Positions 1 through 10,504 of a stretch of DNA of 64,000 bases are shown here, piece by piece. The notes beneath the pieces were generated by a model. That model made no database searches. It saw nothing but the letters and a program-made list of their open reading frames with translations, and was not told the origin of the DNA. Position numbers and translations under genes: made by a program. The stretch covers positions 21,196,949 through 21,260,948 of the forward strand of contig OY757904.1 of assembly GCA_963585895.1 (NCBI GenBank), given 5' to 3'. How positions within the stretch are numbered: the stretch's first letter is position 1; every line of letters begins with the position of its first letter. The stretch is from Sepioteuthis lessoniana. Lineage: Eukaryota; Mollusca; Cephalopoda; Myopsida; Loliginidae.

Positions 1-205
1 GACGACGTATTTATAGAAAATACGCGTCTTGTAGGTGGCTCAAAAACGCAGGACTTGAATTTACGCGCGGACCTAGTTTGAAACATGCCACGTAGTCCTT
101 CTGGCCAATGGTTTCCCGAGACTGAATATTGAGCGCCCGCCATCTTTGTGGGAACAAGTGGCATACCGCCCAAAATAATTTATAGGAGTGTAAAGTCCTA
201 TAATA
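1..205. repeat. LTR-like direct repeat, copy 1 (cut by window edge)
   Basis: About 205 bp that recur with high identity at 1946-2150. The shared block opens with a hairpin (GACGACGTATTT, a short loop, then AAATACGCGTC), contains a CCAATGG box and is richer in GC and CpG than its surroundings. Such composition suits a promoter-bearing LTR or a non-autonomous element, but no TG..CA ends or coding relic tie it to a known family. The true left end lies outside the window. Confidence 0.55.
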
Positions 206-805
206 CCATAAAAGTATATGCTGTTGAAGCTGAAATTTTCATCTGCAGGTGACAGATGGAATAGTAGAAAGAATATTTTTAAAGCAATAAAAATTAAAAC
301 GGCAAATCCGTTCGATTTAAGAAAAATTAAATAATTTGAAATTAAATGCATTCTTCAAAGAAAACAATGGTGAATTTTCACTCAAAAGAAATAAACCGAA
401 AGGTCAATTAGATGTCGCATAAATCCCATACCTATTGAAGAAATATTTATTTTTCACTTATTTATACAATGATGTAGGCTCAAGATTAGATTTTTAAAGT
501 TGATGATTTGTCTATAATTCTAATTGACAAAAAATGAATTTGAACATTTTTTAAAACTATTTTGGATTTTGATCTTTCAAATTTTTCGCTGCGAGTCAAA
601 TATTGTTGTCTGCGAATCATTCCGAAATTTTAAATCAATCACGAATACACTGATTGATCAATAAATGTAAAAATGCAGATACAGAAATTACAACTTTTTG
701 AACCTTTTTTTTTTTGCGCAAAGATTAATGGGTTTTTTTAGTATGGAAACTTGTTGTTTTCTTATACTATGACCCTTTCATCCCATTCACGAATATAGAT
801 ATTTT
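206..805. other. AT-rich interval, nothing recognised
   Basis: No coding similarity or repeat family was seen. It lies between the LTR-like repeat and a SINE fragment. Confidence 0.5.
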
Positions 806-819
806 AATAGTTAATATTA

Positions 820-956
820 TGGGTAAATAGTAGGGCAGATTGGGTTCTTCAGCCTTGGTGAGGCAACTAGTCTAGGAGAATTCAAACCTGTTAAACTCCG
901 CTTAAAAAATTGACCTTGTGTCATATCCTGCCCGAGCCGATGGGTTGGTAAATATG
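820..956 (+). mobile_element. SINE family C, 5'-truncated copy
   Basis: Contains the C-family 3' body (GACCTTGTGTCATATCC followed by GGTTGGTAAATA). It is flanked by a perfect 14-bp direct repeat AATAGTTAATATTA at 806-819 and 957-970, the target-site duplication expected of LINE-driven retroposition. The tRNA-like head is missing, so the copy was truncated at its 5' end on insertion. Confidence 0.8.
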
Positions 957-1074
957 AATAGTTAATATTACTGTAATTATACAAAGATATGAATGGGTTA
1001 ATCCAACTTCAACAGACGATGACAGATATTTTTTGATATAAGTAGTATCAAATCAAGAAATTTACCTCTAAATA

Positions 1075-1265
1075 TGACGAAAATTTTCAAAGGGTTTAAC
1101 AGTGTCAGTACTTCTGTATGGTTGCACCAATGGGACTCTAGTGAAATTCTTTGAGAAAAAACAAGATTGAAAATACTCGAGGATGCTGACAAATTCTAGA
1201 AGCAGCACCCACAAAGGAGTCGCTGTACGGCCACTTACCATCTCTTACACGATCTACTTAGTTCG
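1075..1265 (+). pseudogene. Decayed RTE-type LINE fragment (C-terminal region)
   Basis: A degraded equivalent of the LLYGC-TW, LEKK-D and LYGHLP segment that is better preserved at 41786-42291 and 43531-45412. Matches include ACTTCTGTATGGTTGCACC and GCTGTACGGCCACTTACC. Several frameshifts and stops are present. The low similarity suggests an old copy. Confidence 0.55.
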
Positions 1266-1945
1266 TGTTTTGATTGTTTTACTTAAAGCAATCAAAACAT
1301 GTTGAGTACTGGTAGAGAAGTAAAGTTAAATTCATAAGAGAAATTCTCCTATAGACTTGTAGATGTTACTGAAAGTATTTATGCTATTTATTTATTTATG
1401 GTCTCCGACTATTTAATGTTTAGTTTGATATATTTAGAATAAGGGTTTAATATTTAGCGTTTAGCGTTTCCCCACAAGTTTAATGCTTTAGTTTAGTTTT
1501 AAGGTAGAATAGGGCATAATACAGGCACAGGGACAAAGTGGTAAATGAAGGAAGCCAGTGAAATAAATGAGTGAAGATATGAAACAAATAATGGTTGTAA
1601 AACGGCGCGGACAAAATGAACATTTAAAACAAGGCGACGAACAAAAACAAATTTATATATTAAAATAATAAAATTTACATTGATACCTAAAAGAAATTAC
1701 TAACTCTACAAACAAAATAATAGTGTGTATATATGTGTGAGCTCGTGTGTGTGTGTGTGTGTGTAACACAACTAAGCTACAAAAAGAATTGCAAGTTTAA
1801 AATGTCCTTTTTCTATGGTTAGAAACAGGCAGTTTCTCAGAGACGGGAAAGCGTCTCATAGTACTTGTATAGGAATGTCTGCGAGGCCCATTCATGGTGT
1901 TGCTGCTGCGAAGAAATTTGGTCAAAGAGAAAGAGGGTGCTTGAA
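1266..1945. other. No recognised feature except a short (TG)n tract
   Basis: AT-rich DNA with a (TG)n run at about 1747-1765. From 1830 to 1945 the composition becomes more GC-rich and a short open frame runs into the 1946 repeat, but the frame has no recognisable domain. Confidence 0.45.
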
Positions 1946-2150
1946 GACGACGTATTTATAGAAAATACGCGTCTTGTAAGTGGCTCAAAAACGCAGGGCT
2001 TGAATTTTCGCGCGGACCTAGTATTAAACATGTCACGTGGTCCTCCTGGCCAATGGTTTCCCGAGACTGAATATTGAGCGCCCGCCATCTTTGTGGGAAC
2101 AAGTGGCATACCGCCCAAACTAATTTATAGGCGTGTAAAGTCCTATAGAC
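1946..2150. repeat. LTR-like direct repeat, copy 2
   Basis: Second copy of the block at 1-205, same orientation, with scattered substitutions and no visible large indels. Homology ends at about GTAAAGTCCTATA. The right edge abuts an RTE 3' end. The 1.74 kb between the copies includes a SINE and an RTE relic, so if the two are LTRs of one element, its interior has been largely replaced or invaded. Confidence 0.55.
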
Positions 2151-2159
2151 TCTTACAAA

Positions 2160-2330
2160 TGGACTCACCAGTGTTAGCCGACCAGCAAAAACTTGCATTC
2201 ATCAGCTCTCTACGAATACTGGGTGCAGTCTAGAGGACTTGCCAAGAGTAATGACCGATAGTGAAGGATGGCATGAACGAGTCAAAGGAAACCGTGCAGT
2301 GGGAACGCCTTGATGATAATAATGATAAGG
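2160..2330 (+). mobile_element. RTE-type LINE, extreme 3' end
   Basis: Matches the last part of the RTE coding region (GACCAGCAAAAACTTGCAT, CAGCTCT, GAATACTGGGTGCAG, GAGGACTTGCCAAG) and ends in a degenerate GATAATAATGATAA tail, the counterpart of the (ATG)n tails of other copies here. Frame not intact. Confidence 0.65.
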
Positions 2331-2337
2331 ATTAGAA

Positions 2338-2530
2338 TAAGGTTTGTTTGGGCTTGGTGTCTTTACTTAAGGGCATATGAAAAACCCATCCTTTTAAGAC
2401 AACAGTAGTGGTACTATTTAAGCAAAACATAGAATTAGCTCAAAAGTGAGCGTAATAGCGCAAGTAGAGTTCGAACTCATTTACTACGATGTCACAGTCC
2501 AGTACGTTAGCCACTACACCTCAAGGTCTC
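2338..2530 (-). mobile_element. SINE family A, internally deleted
   Basis: Reads on the minus strand as a tRNA-like head (GTAGTGGCTAACG, then GAGTTCGAACTC) followed by the family A body with CTATTACGCTCACTTTTG. The central and 3' parts are partly deleted. Confidence 0.75.
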
Positions 2531-2717
2531 CCCCGTCCCATTAGAATAGATTTAATGTGAAAAGTATATGCGAAAGTGCAGTGTCGGCCTGACGATTTAA
2601 AAAACGGAATCGCAAAAAAAAAAGGTTAGAATTATTTAAGGAAACAATGGAAATATACTGAAGAAAAATAAAATTACATCATACTGACAGACGAAACCGA
2701 TTTTTTCCAGGGTACAT

Positions 2718-2862
2718 TATGCACCAGCGAAAGAGTAGGACAGACTGGGTTCTTTAGTCTTGGTTAGACAACCGATCTTGGAAAAAGAAAACTCTGAATT
2801 CAAACCAGTGTTTTAGAATTTTAAAATTTCCCTAAAAATTGACCTTGTGTCATATCCAGTCT
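2718..2862 (+). mobile_element. SINE family C, 5'-truncated and diverged
   Basis: Shares GGACAGACTGGGTTCTTTAG and TTGACCTTGTGTCATATCC with the other C copies. The tRNA-like head is absent. About 350 bp downstream (2863-3215) has nothing recognised. Confidence 0.65.
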
Positions 2863-3218
2863 GTGGTGAATACCAGAGTAACTATTTGCTTGAGAGTAGT
2901 CGATATGCCGATAAAATGTTCAGCGATCTTTAGACGTGATAACGCTCACATTAGAGTACTGGTGTAAAACATATCGGTATACTACCGACATTGGTTTGGA
3001 ATGGCTTCAACGGAGCTCGAACTTGGATTTTTTTTTCTTTAAGGATTATTCTATGATGTCTATAGATCTCTGTATCAAATCTGATCCGTCGAGAAATGGA
3101 AAGGTTGTTTAAAGACAAAATAAAAAGCAGAAAATTTTAAGTCTATTGATTGAGATTTTATTTAAACAAAAGAACTTAAATTAGAGTTAATGTGTGCTTT
3201 GTACAAACAATTATGTTT

Positions 3219-3441
3219 AGTTTCTTTATTTAATGGCATATCAACCTTCGTGGATTATTTAATGCCAAACCCATACTTATAAAAAAAATAGTAGTGGTAC
3301 TATTTAATCTATAGCTGGAAAATAAAGAAGTTCATACCTTTCCAAAGGGTATTAGTCCAAAAATGAGTGCAATTGTACAAGAATTTGAACTCTCTTACTA
3401 CAATGTTGTGGTCTTGTACATTAACCACTACACCACAGCGG
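3219..3441 (-). mobile_element. SINE family A
   Basis: Nearly full-length copy reading right to left: tRNA-like head with an A-box-like GTAGTGGTTAATG and a diverged B-box region, body with CACTCATTTTTGGACTAATA, and the 3' motif GGTTGATATGCCATTAAA next to the family tail. Confidence 0.8.
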
Positions 3442-3544
3442 AAATTATTCAGCCATAGAAAGTACTTAATGATAAATAACAGTGTTGTATCATTTAGACA
3501 CGAAATCGAAATTTTGGGAAAAAAAACAGAAATTTGAAGCACGA

Positions 3545-3608
3545 ACTGAAAATCGAACTAATTTGTCAGTCTGTACTAGACATGATCGCTAACCATTGCA
3601 CTAGCGTA
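3545..3608 (-). repeat. tRNA-like SINE head
   Basis: The minus strand shows TAGTGCAATGGTTAGCG (A-box-like) followed at a suitable distance by TTAGTTCGATTTTC (B-box-like). No complementary acceptor stem is visible, so this is a SINE head and not a tRNA gene. 3609-4065 holds only a TGG/GTT-rich patch near 3815-3850. Confidence 0.4.
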
Positions 3609-4064
3609 TTTAACACCGGTTCCAAAGAAACCAAGAAACTGGACATTATTACAGATGATTGCTCATTACAATTGCATTAAAATCAGACGAAATCAAGCGC
3701 TGATGATTTCACGACGGCCCTAATCGCGAGCTGCAATCACGGATTTGAAAAATACGCACGTATTGTTTTTTCCTAATTTTTTTCTATAATACACTTCCTT
3801 TTATTTTATTGTTTGTGGTGGTGGTTGTCATGGTGGTGGTGGTAGTTTGATCTGGTTTGTTCATCAGTGGCGAAGAATCAGATTCTTTAGTGACGAAAAG
3901 ATTTCGAACAATCGAATCTGATTTACTACACTGTCCTTCTAATCAATTTTAACTAAATGCAAACAAGTCCTATTTAAGATAGAATTTACTGTTCTTTTTA
4001 TTTTTGCTTTTACTAGATTAACAAAACAGATAATGGTTTTCGTTCATTAGTTTTTTTCTAAATA

Positions 4065-4067
<3 letters not shown>

Positions 4068-4114
<47 letters not shown>

Positions 4115-4151
4115 ATCTATCTCTATCTCTATCTCTCTTGAATTCTCTCTA

Positions 4152-4220
<69 letters not shown>

Positions 4221-4221
4221 C
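4068..4221. repeat. (CT)n microsatellite with TATC interruptions
   Basis: About 150 bp of CT dinucleotides with CTAT variants and one short unique break. Confidence 0.95.
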
Positions 4222-4317
4222 TCTATTTTGGGAGGATTTGACTGATAATTCATAGTTACAACTTTTTATTCTTGTATGAAAATTTGGAAAAACTGAAAAA
4301 CAATGAGAGACGAAGAA

Positions 4318-4320
<3 letters not shown>

Positions 4321-4393
<73 letters not shown>
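4321..4393. repeat. Compound (CT)n-(AT)n microsatellite
   Basis: A CT run passes directly into an AT run. Confidence 0.95.
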
Positions 4394-4395
<2 letters not shown>

Positions 4396-4465
4396 CATCC
4401 ACAGAAAGACTGTTTCATTGTATCACACCTCTTTAGGGTGGCTAGACACGCAGGACGCTTCAAAA

Positions 4466-4466
<1 letters not shown>

Positions 4467-4523
<57 letters not shown>
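4467..4523. repeat. (AT)n microsatellite
   Basis: Pure AT dinucleotides abutting the 3' end of the family D SINE at 4524-4777. Confidence 0.95.
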
Positions 4524-4525
<2 letters not shown>

Positions 4526-4777
4526 TTGGTCGACCGTAGTCGAAGGCGACTCGAAAGCTCAATTTTCAGTAACTGTTACACCGAGGTTAGGGGAGGGTGC
4601 TACTCCTTTCTCTGGATTGCTTCATTTACTCTTGATCCTTATCTTATAATTCTGAGTGTTAAGCAAGGACGCATCAAGTAGCATTTTTTGAATCTATGGT
4701 ATGACATTGACCAGGGATTGATTCCTGGTCACCCTGACTATTGGCAAACACTCAACCCACTATACTAATGAGCCGGT
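4524..4777 (-). mobile_element. SINE family D
   Basis: Minus strand: tRNA-like head (CGGCTCATTAGTATAGTGGG, then CCAGGAATCAATCCCTGG as B-box arm) followed by the D body with TTGCTTAACACTCAG, AGTAGCACCCTCCCCTA and CTCGGTGTAA. It matches 12206-12455, 18775-19019 and 52120-52375. Confidence 0.75.
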
Positions 4778-4925
4778 ATATAAATATATAGGGGATTTGG
4801 ATATATTTGTCAGTAACAACTTTTTCTTCATGGATAAAAATTTGGGAAAACAGAGAGACAGGCTAACAGCGAAAGAGGAAATTTTAAAAATTAAATGCGA
4901 CTAATTTTTTTGTGGCTTACTGAAT

Positions 4926-4990
<65 letters not shown>

Positions 4991-4991
4991 T
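4926..4991. repeat. (GATA)n microsatellite
   Basis: Sixteen or so GATA/TAGA units, uninterrupted. Confidence 0.95.
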
Positions 4992-5034
4992 GCATTAAAT
5001 TTTGATTTGTCTCTCTTTCATTAATGAACTGTTA

Positions 5035-5035
5035 A

Positions 5036-5068
<33 letters not shown>

Positions 5069-5079
5069 CTCACTCGCTC

Positions 5080-5107
<28 letters not shown>
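5035..5107. repeat. Compound (CT)n-(ATCT)n-(CA)n microsatellite
   Basis: CT run, ATCT run, a short break, then a CA run. Confidence 0.9.
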
Positions 5108-5110
<3 letters not shown>

Positions 5111-6599
5111 AACTCTTAAACAGTCTCTGTCGTGACAAATATTTGTCAGCCTCAGTAAATCTCTGATTATCCGATGCCATATCCGCCTGTGGACGGTTAG
5201 AGAATAGTAATTAAAACAACAAATATGAGGACACTCGTCCAAATTCACCGTCGAATGAAACGTAAACAAGAACTTAAGAAAGTAAACAGATTATTTCGGG
5301 TGCTTTTTACAGAAAGTTGAGTATAAATAATTTTTTTTCATTCAATTAGATTCTTGAATATCCAATATCCACAAAAGTTATTTGTTTGTCCCAACCAACC
5401 CCAGCTTTTACCGCACATATACAAATAGTTTATTTCAAAACAATTCTAATGCGTGTAGCTTCCTGTTTATTAACATTTCCAGTCGGAGAAGGCTGCTTTT
5501 TCTAGTTGGTGTTGAAAGAGGTTTGTTTTGAAGAGAGACCTTTCTTTAGACTGCCTCACATTTCCATCGATACTGACTCTAACAGGGAAATAAAAATGCT
5601 TAAAAAACCAGTTCAACAGACCAAGTACGCGTCTTCATTTTCTGGTTTTATTATTTGGAGAGAAAAAAAATTTCAACTTGAAGATGGAGGCAGAAAACAA
5701 CTTTGGGAAAGCACAGTTTTCATTTCTTTCACTTGGCTTATTTATTTAGGATTTTCGATGAACTATGTGGGATTTTTTTGGAAAAATTCATCTTAAGGGT
5801 TGAATTATGTTTATTATGGTAAAAAATGGGACAGCAAAATATCTATTATTCTTTTTATGTTTTTTTATTTATTTTTTGTTGGGGGTTGGAATTAGGTATC
5901 ATGAAAGTCTTTGTTAAAATTGCATACCTGGAGAAAAAATTTTGCTTTTTGCTTTGAAATCATGAGAATTCTACGGCTTTTTGCCAGAGAGGACCATAAG
6001 GTGAATGGCAGCTTAGTTCGTGAGGGTTGTGGTTTCCCCTCGGGCAGCTAAAAGGAGTAAGGGCTGGATTTTAAAATGCCGACGGAATCTAAACATTTTT
6101 TAAAGCCAACGCACACGGACTTGCTTCCTACGTCGCACCCCCAGATTAAAAATGACTTTGTGTCTATTTTAGCTTGGCGGGAAGCTAAAAAAAATGAAAA
6201 ATAAAAATGAAATAAAATGAAGATTATTGTGATTCATTATTATCATCATCATTTTTATTTTTTAATGTTTTATTTTTAGGGGGTATTTTGTCTGTTTTTG
6301 GTTTATTTTTTAAGATTATGGTGTAATAATAGATTGGTGATTTAAAATGCACTTAACCCGAATTGTTATTTATAAGGCTATGCTTAGTCTGGTGCACAAT
6401 CCGCGGATTGCTTATTGTACCAACTCTTATTAAGAGGTTACTCACTAACAAGAGTCGGATGAAAAATTCATAGACTCACCAAGATACTCTAATGGAATGT
6501 GACCAAATGAGGTTTATTTTACATCATAGTTTCCCTTGCAGTTTTCATACTTATTCCATCGGAGCTGCAGAGGTTGGACCTAATCGGTCTAAAGGTTAA
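5108..6599. other. About 1.5 kb with no recognised gene or repeat
   Basis: AT-rich. A 96-codon open frame at 5506-5796 (+) has no domain I recognise and no coding-like neighbours. A slightly GC-richer patch lies at 5985-6180. Confidence 0.4.
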
Positions 6600-7147
6600 T
6601 AAACAGCTGATATGATGTCATCGTATGAACTTTTCAGCCCACCCTCTTTGGTAACGAAAGAGCAAATCGAAAAACCTAGAGTAAAATACAGCTTGGCTGA
6701 CAATATGAGAGAAGGTAAAAAATCCCACCGTGCCGTCACAAAGTGATGTACCGGAAGAGAGTGACCTATGAACTGCATGACAGTTATTTCCGCTCGATGA
6801 CGATCAGACATGCCATTCCAAAGACGGCGGAAGTGACACATTCCGATGGCCAGATATCGGAAGAAATTGCGGGGGCGTGGAGGCGTGTCCATATCTCCGC
6901 GTGGGAGTTTGAAGGTAATTTAAGGCCGACGAATTGAACGGAAGACAGTGAAAAATTCCGCTGTTTACGAAAGCTTGTCCCGTCGTTGCCATCGTCTACT
7001 TATATCGAAGAGTCCAAGCCTCATAGACGAACGATTCTAATACCTCCCCTGATTGCTCCCACTTTACACAAGCGTCCGTCGAGAAAATAAATATATATTG
7101 TTATATATATTTCGTGTTGTCGTTTGTTTGGCCAGAGTAGAACGTAA
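6600..7147. other. CpG-richer, LTR-like segment of unknown type
   Basis: Composition shifts to higher GC and CpG from about 6720 to 7090, then a polyadenylation-like AATAAA occurs at about 7087 and the stretch ends in GTAACA at 7147. Immediately after comes CTAGCTTCTTTTATT-TGGGTTCAC (7150-7173), which recurs at 20479-20502. This arrangement could be an LTR with its 3' junction, but no matching TG start or target duplication was found. Two 60-100-codon open frames inside it (both strands) have no recognisable domain. Confidence 0.3.
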
Positions 7148-7500
7148 CACTAGCTTCTTTTATTTGGGTTCACGGAAGACCGACCTCATGCTTCGGCCTC
7201 TGATGGACGAATATTCATCATTAGATTCAGCGAACATTTTCAAGAGCTCTAGAGAGAAACTGTCAAAGAGTTTAAGAGAGAGATACGCTAACATAGAGTA
7301 CAAGAAAAAGATATATATATATATATAGGGTAGCGAATATAAGATTTGAAAGATAAACATTTAAAGTGATTAAGAGAGAGACAGTTTAACAATTCAGTCA
7401 GATAGTCGATCGAATCTGGTGACTCGTCATTTTTTTAATTAATAGCTGTTTTCGGCTCGGGGTGCTAGATAATACATATCTTGTTACATCGAGCCTACCG

Positions 7501-7529
7501 GACGAGATGTTGAACTTTGTTATCTCGTC
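7501..7529. repeat. Short perfect hairpin
   Basis: GACGAGAT and its exact complement ATCTCGTC are separated by 13 nt. No known element could be assigned. Confidence 0.4.
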
Positions 7530-9700
7530 TCTCTTTCGGCTGCTGGCTTTTTTAATAACTTATCTATTCGCATCTAAAATAACAAGCAGGCTGGTCACTG
7601 CTTAACATCGTGTCCTGCCAAGAATAGGTGCTTTAAGCGTGACGACCGTTAATCAACCAAGCTGTAATATCGGTTGTCTGCGGTTGGCGATACTCATTAC
7701 TTCAAATCTGGGAGAATGGTCACAACCCAGAAAATCGAACTGCCGAACCAAATTTGAATTATTACTGAGACTACTCACTTTTCATTAATGTCGTTAGGAA
7801 AACATGAATTCATTTCTTCCTGCTTGCTGTTTCATCACTAGATATCTTGACAAAATCGCTCATCACTGGCATGCCACAAGTGCTGATAAGGAAGAGAATT
7901 AGTCAGAGAGAATTTAGGCCACCATCTTTACTTAACGATATTGACTTTTCAAATAATTGGTGGAAAATCTCGTTAGCACCAACCAAAATGATATTGATAA
8001 GGATCTGGTCAACATATACATTGCTAAAAATATATTTGTTATAACAAGTATTATAACCGTATTTACCCGAGAAATGAACGATTTTCTATAATGAACAACC
8101 CCTTTTTTTAGCCACTGAAAGGTCTTTTTATCATATATTGCGTATAATCAACAACTCCTAACTTTTGACTATGCAAACCTGCAAAAATATTATTTCAACA
8201 TCCAATAACATAAAAATATTCAAACACTTTTTATACTTTCAAAACTACAGTCTTACAACCAAAATCAATGTAATACCGTAAATAAAAACGTAGTCTCGAC
8301 CTTCATGGAGCCATGCTGTTTTCATTAGATACGTTAAGGTTATGTCAAGAAACAAAGTATGCTTCATCGTTTCAAGTATACATTCGTGTAATGAAAAAAA
8401 ACTTCGTTTTTTACTTGAAAAACTAGTCTTAAAAAGTTTGTTAATTTCGAGTTGTTATAATGTAGAGTGAATCAAGTTACGTAAAATAAAATTCCTCTCT
8501 CTTGCGAATTTTTTTTTTTTTTTTTTCATGTGATGTTAAAATGTCAAGGATCGAGTAGACACGATTCTGAAAACATAGCTCATTGAAGTGGATTAGATCC
8601 ATCTGTGGACAGGTCACACCACGTAGATAAAAATGATTCAAAGTTGCCTTATAGAGGCTGTGATTATAACGATGATACAGTGACATGACAAAAAAATGGC
8701 GGCAGTAGATGTAAAAAGAAACCTTCAAATTTTAGCCTGTAGGCACAGCTACTGTTGGGAAAATACGGGAGAGTCAGAAAGAATGATAATGCGGGAACGA
8801 ACGCAAAATACGCAAAATCAGAACGTTAGTTACAATAAATCTGTACTTCGCGCAATCTTCTTTTTCAATTGTAAAATAATAAGGGGTTTTAGTTAATTAT
8901 TTTTGTTTTAGTGATAAATTGTTTCAAGCTAAACTTTGAGTTCGTAGTTGCGGGCTTTTCGAGTTGTAAAGGTCAAAACTTGTCTTGCGTATACATGTTA
9001 AAATAAGCACGACAGATTTGTGGTAGAATCTGCTGAAAGCAAAATATCAAGTTTGTTACCAGTTTATATCTAGCAATGACGTGTCACTAAAAGGTTTAAG
9101 TGATTACGTGGAAATGAAAGATTACTTAAAGGAATAATTTAAAGAAAATATATAAGAAGGAGATTTTGGAGGTAAGTGAGTCGGATTCGACTTGGAGGCG
9201 GAGGCAGTTGGAGTTGGAGACGACAAACGACAAGAGGCTCGGATGAAGGTGGGACCGGGTCAGGGAAAAAGAAACGCTTAAGTTTGTGGTTGTCCGTTTC
9301 GTCTCGCACGGTATCTAATTTCTGCCAATCTAAATCAGTTGACGCATTCCTTTATTCTATCTCTCTCTTTTCGCCGTCTGCTGTGAATGTTGCAGACCCA
9401 AATAAACTTCCGTATCCTGAAAATAACAGTCATTTTTGAATTGTGCTATGTTACAACCTTCAACATGATGTCGTAGTGCTACACAATGACATCTTAGAAA
9501 ATGAATATGAAGAGTCCAGTGTTGTTGTTGTTGTTATTATTATTGCTATTGATTTGCTTCTCCCAGCCAAAAGACAACCGCCCTAATTGCTTTTGTAATC
9601 AACTGTTGCTTAGTTATCAAATTGCTAGATGGCATAGTGGTTATCAATTTGCAAAATAAAATCAATAAACAGATTTCGAATTTTGGTTGAGACTCTCAAC
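7530..9700. other. About 2.2 kb with no recognised gene or repeat
   Basis: AT-rich DNA with a T-run near 8510-8526 and a small GC-richer patch at 9170-9270. Open frames of 65-87 codons show no domain. The motif ACCGTATTTACCCG at about 8057 hints at a DNA-transposon end but no inverted partner could be shown. Confidence 0.4.
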
Positions 9701-9710
9701 CTCATCTATC

Positions 9711-9836
9711 TCTTTCTCCTCGTACTCTCTCTCTCTCTCTCTCTCTTTCTCCCTGTACTCTCCCTCTCTCTCTCCCTCTCTCCCTCTCTCTTTCCTTCTC
9801 CTTCTCTCTCTCTCTCCCTCTCTCTCTCTTCCCTTG
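9711..9836. repeat. (CT)n microsatellite, interrupted
   Basis: CT run with CCCT and TTCT variants. The Leu/Ser-rich open frames across it are repeat translations. Confidence 0.95.
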
Positions 9837-9845
9837 AGTCTTGTC

Positions 9846-10212
9846 CTATTGCCAACTACTGCTACTTGTTTATAATGTGATTAATTGTTTCATCTCTATC
9901 ACCATACAACCTTCATTTGCTATTTTGTTGTCTTATCTGCTTTTACTTTAAAATTATGGCATTGTTTCGTATTGCTAATAGAAGAGATTCAATTTCACTC
10001 TTAAGGTTTCCCCTTCTTAGCCATGCCCAAGTCTTTTCATATCCGATTTCGCTGGTTTGTCGCTTGAAAAATCCATACAATTGTTTTTCTTCCCATTTTT
10101 GTTTCCAAGTTATCGTTGTTTTGTTGATCCTTGTATTGTTTGTGCTATTTCTGTTGCTGTAATTAGTCTTTCTTTGCTCTTTTTATGTAATCTTCAAGTC
10201 ATCGTATCGACG
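9846..10212 (-). pseudogene. R4/Dong-like retrotransposon, RT C-terminal fragment
   Basis: Homologous to 11040-11389 and 63000-63350, which precede the zinc finger and endonuclease in the same family. Coding direction is minus. Frames are broken. Its upstream (right) edge is a TTATTATT tract, beyond which the next copy's 3' end begins. Confidence 0.6.
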
Positions 10213-10235
10213 AATTATTATTATTATTATTATAA
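10213..10235. repeat. (TTA)n junction tract
   Basis: ATTATTATT run between two R4/Dong-like copies, as expected for a retrotransposon that targets or ends in (TAA)n. Confidence 0.8.
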
Positions 10236-10238
10236 ATA

Positions 10239-10490
10239 TTACGAGTTTTTCACATCATCTAGCGCTGATGTTCTTTCACTGGAGTCTGAGTAACAGCAAG
10301 TTTCCTCGGGTCTCCTGGATTCTTCTCAGTATTCTGGCCGATCTCAACAATACTGTCAGAGTGGTCTCAAATCGTCCTCTAATTTCCAACTTTTCTAGTC
10401 CCCTTTCCAATCTTCTGGGGACTGATCCAAGCGTGCCAATAATAATTGGCATCACCTCCATATTTCACAATTTTCTTATCATTAGTATTA
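10239..10490 (-). pseudogene. R4/Dong-like retrotransposon, 3' terminal fragment
   Basis: Minus-strand 3' end of the family. The conserved C-terminal segment (TVLLRSARILRRIQETRGNLL) is readable, followed by the 3' UTR motif ending in GATGTGAAAAACTC and then (TAA)n. It is truncated upstream at a degenerate ATT-rich junction near 10490. Confidence 0.7.
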
Positions 10491-10504
10491 TTTGCCTCTT
10501 TGCG

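Noticed and set aside
4153-4524. Arg-Glu, Ser-Leu and Ile-Tyr repeat proteins (also 37685-37915, 53012-53328, 57003-57222, 58400-58728)
   Set aside because: Pure dinucleotide microsatellites read in frame.
8051-8300. DNA transposon with ACCGTATTTACCCG ends
   Set aside because: The right-hand ACCGTAAATA is not a true inverted copy and no target duplication was found.
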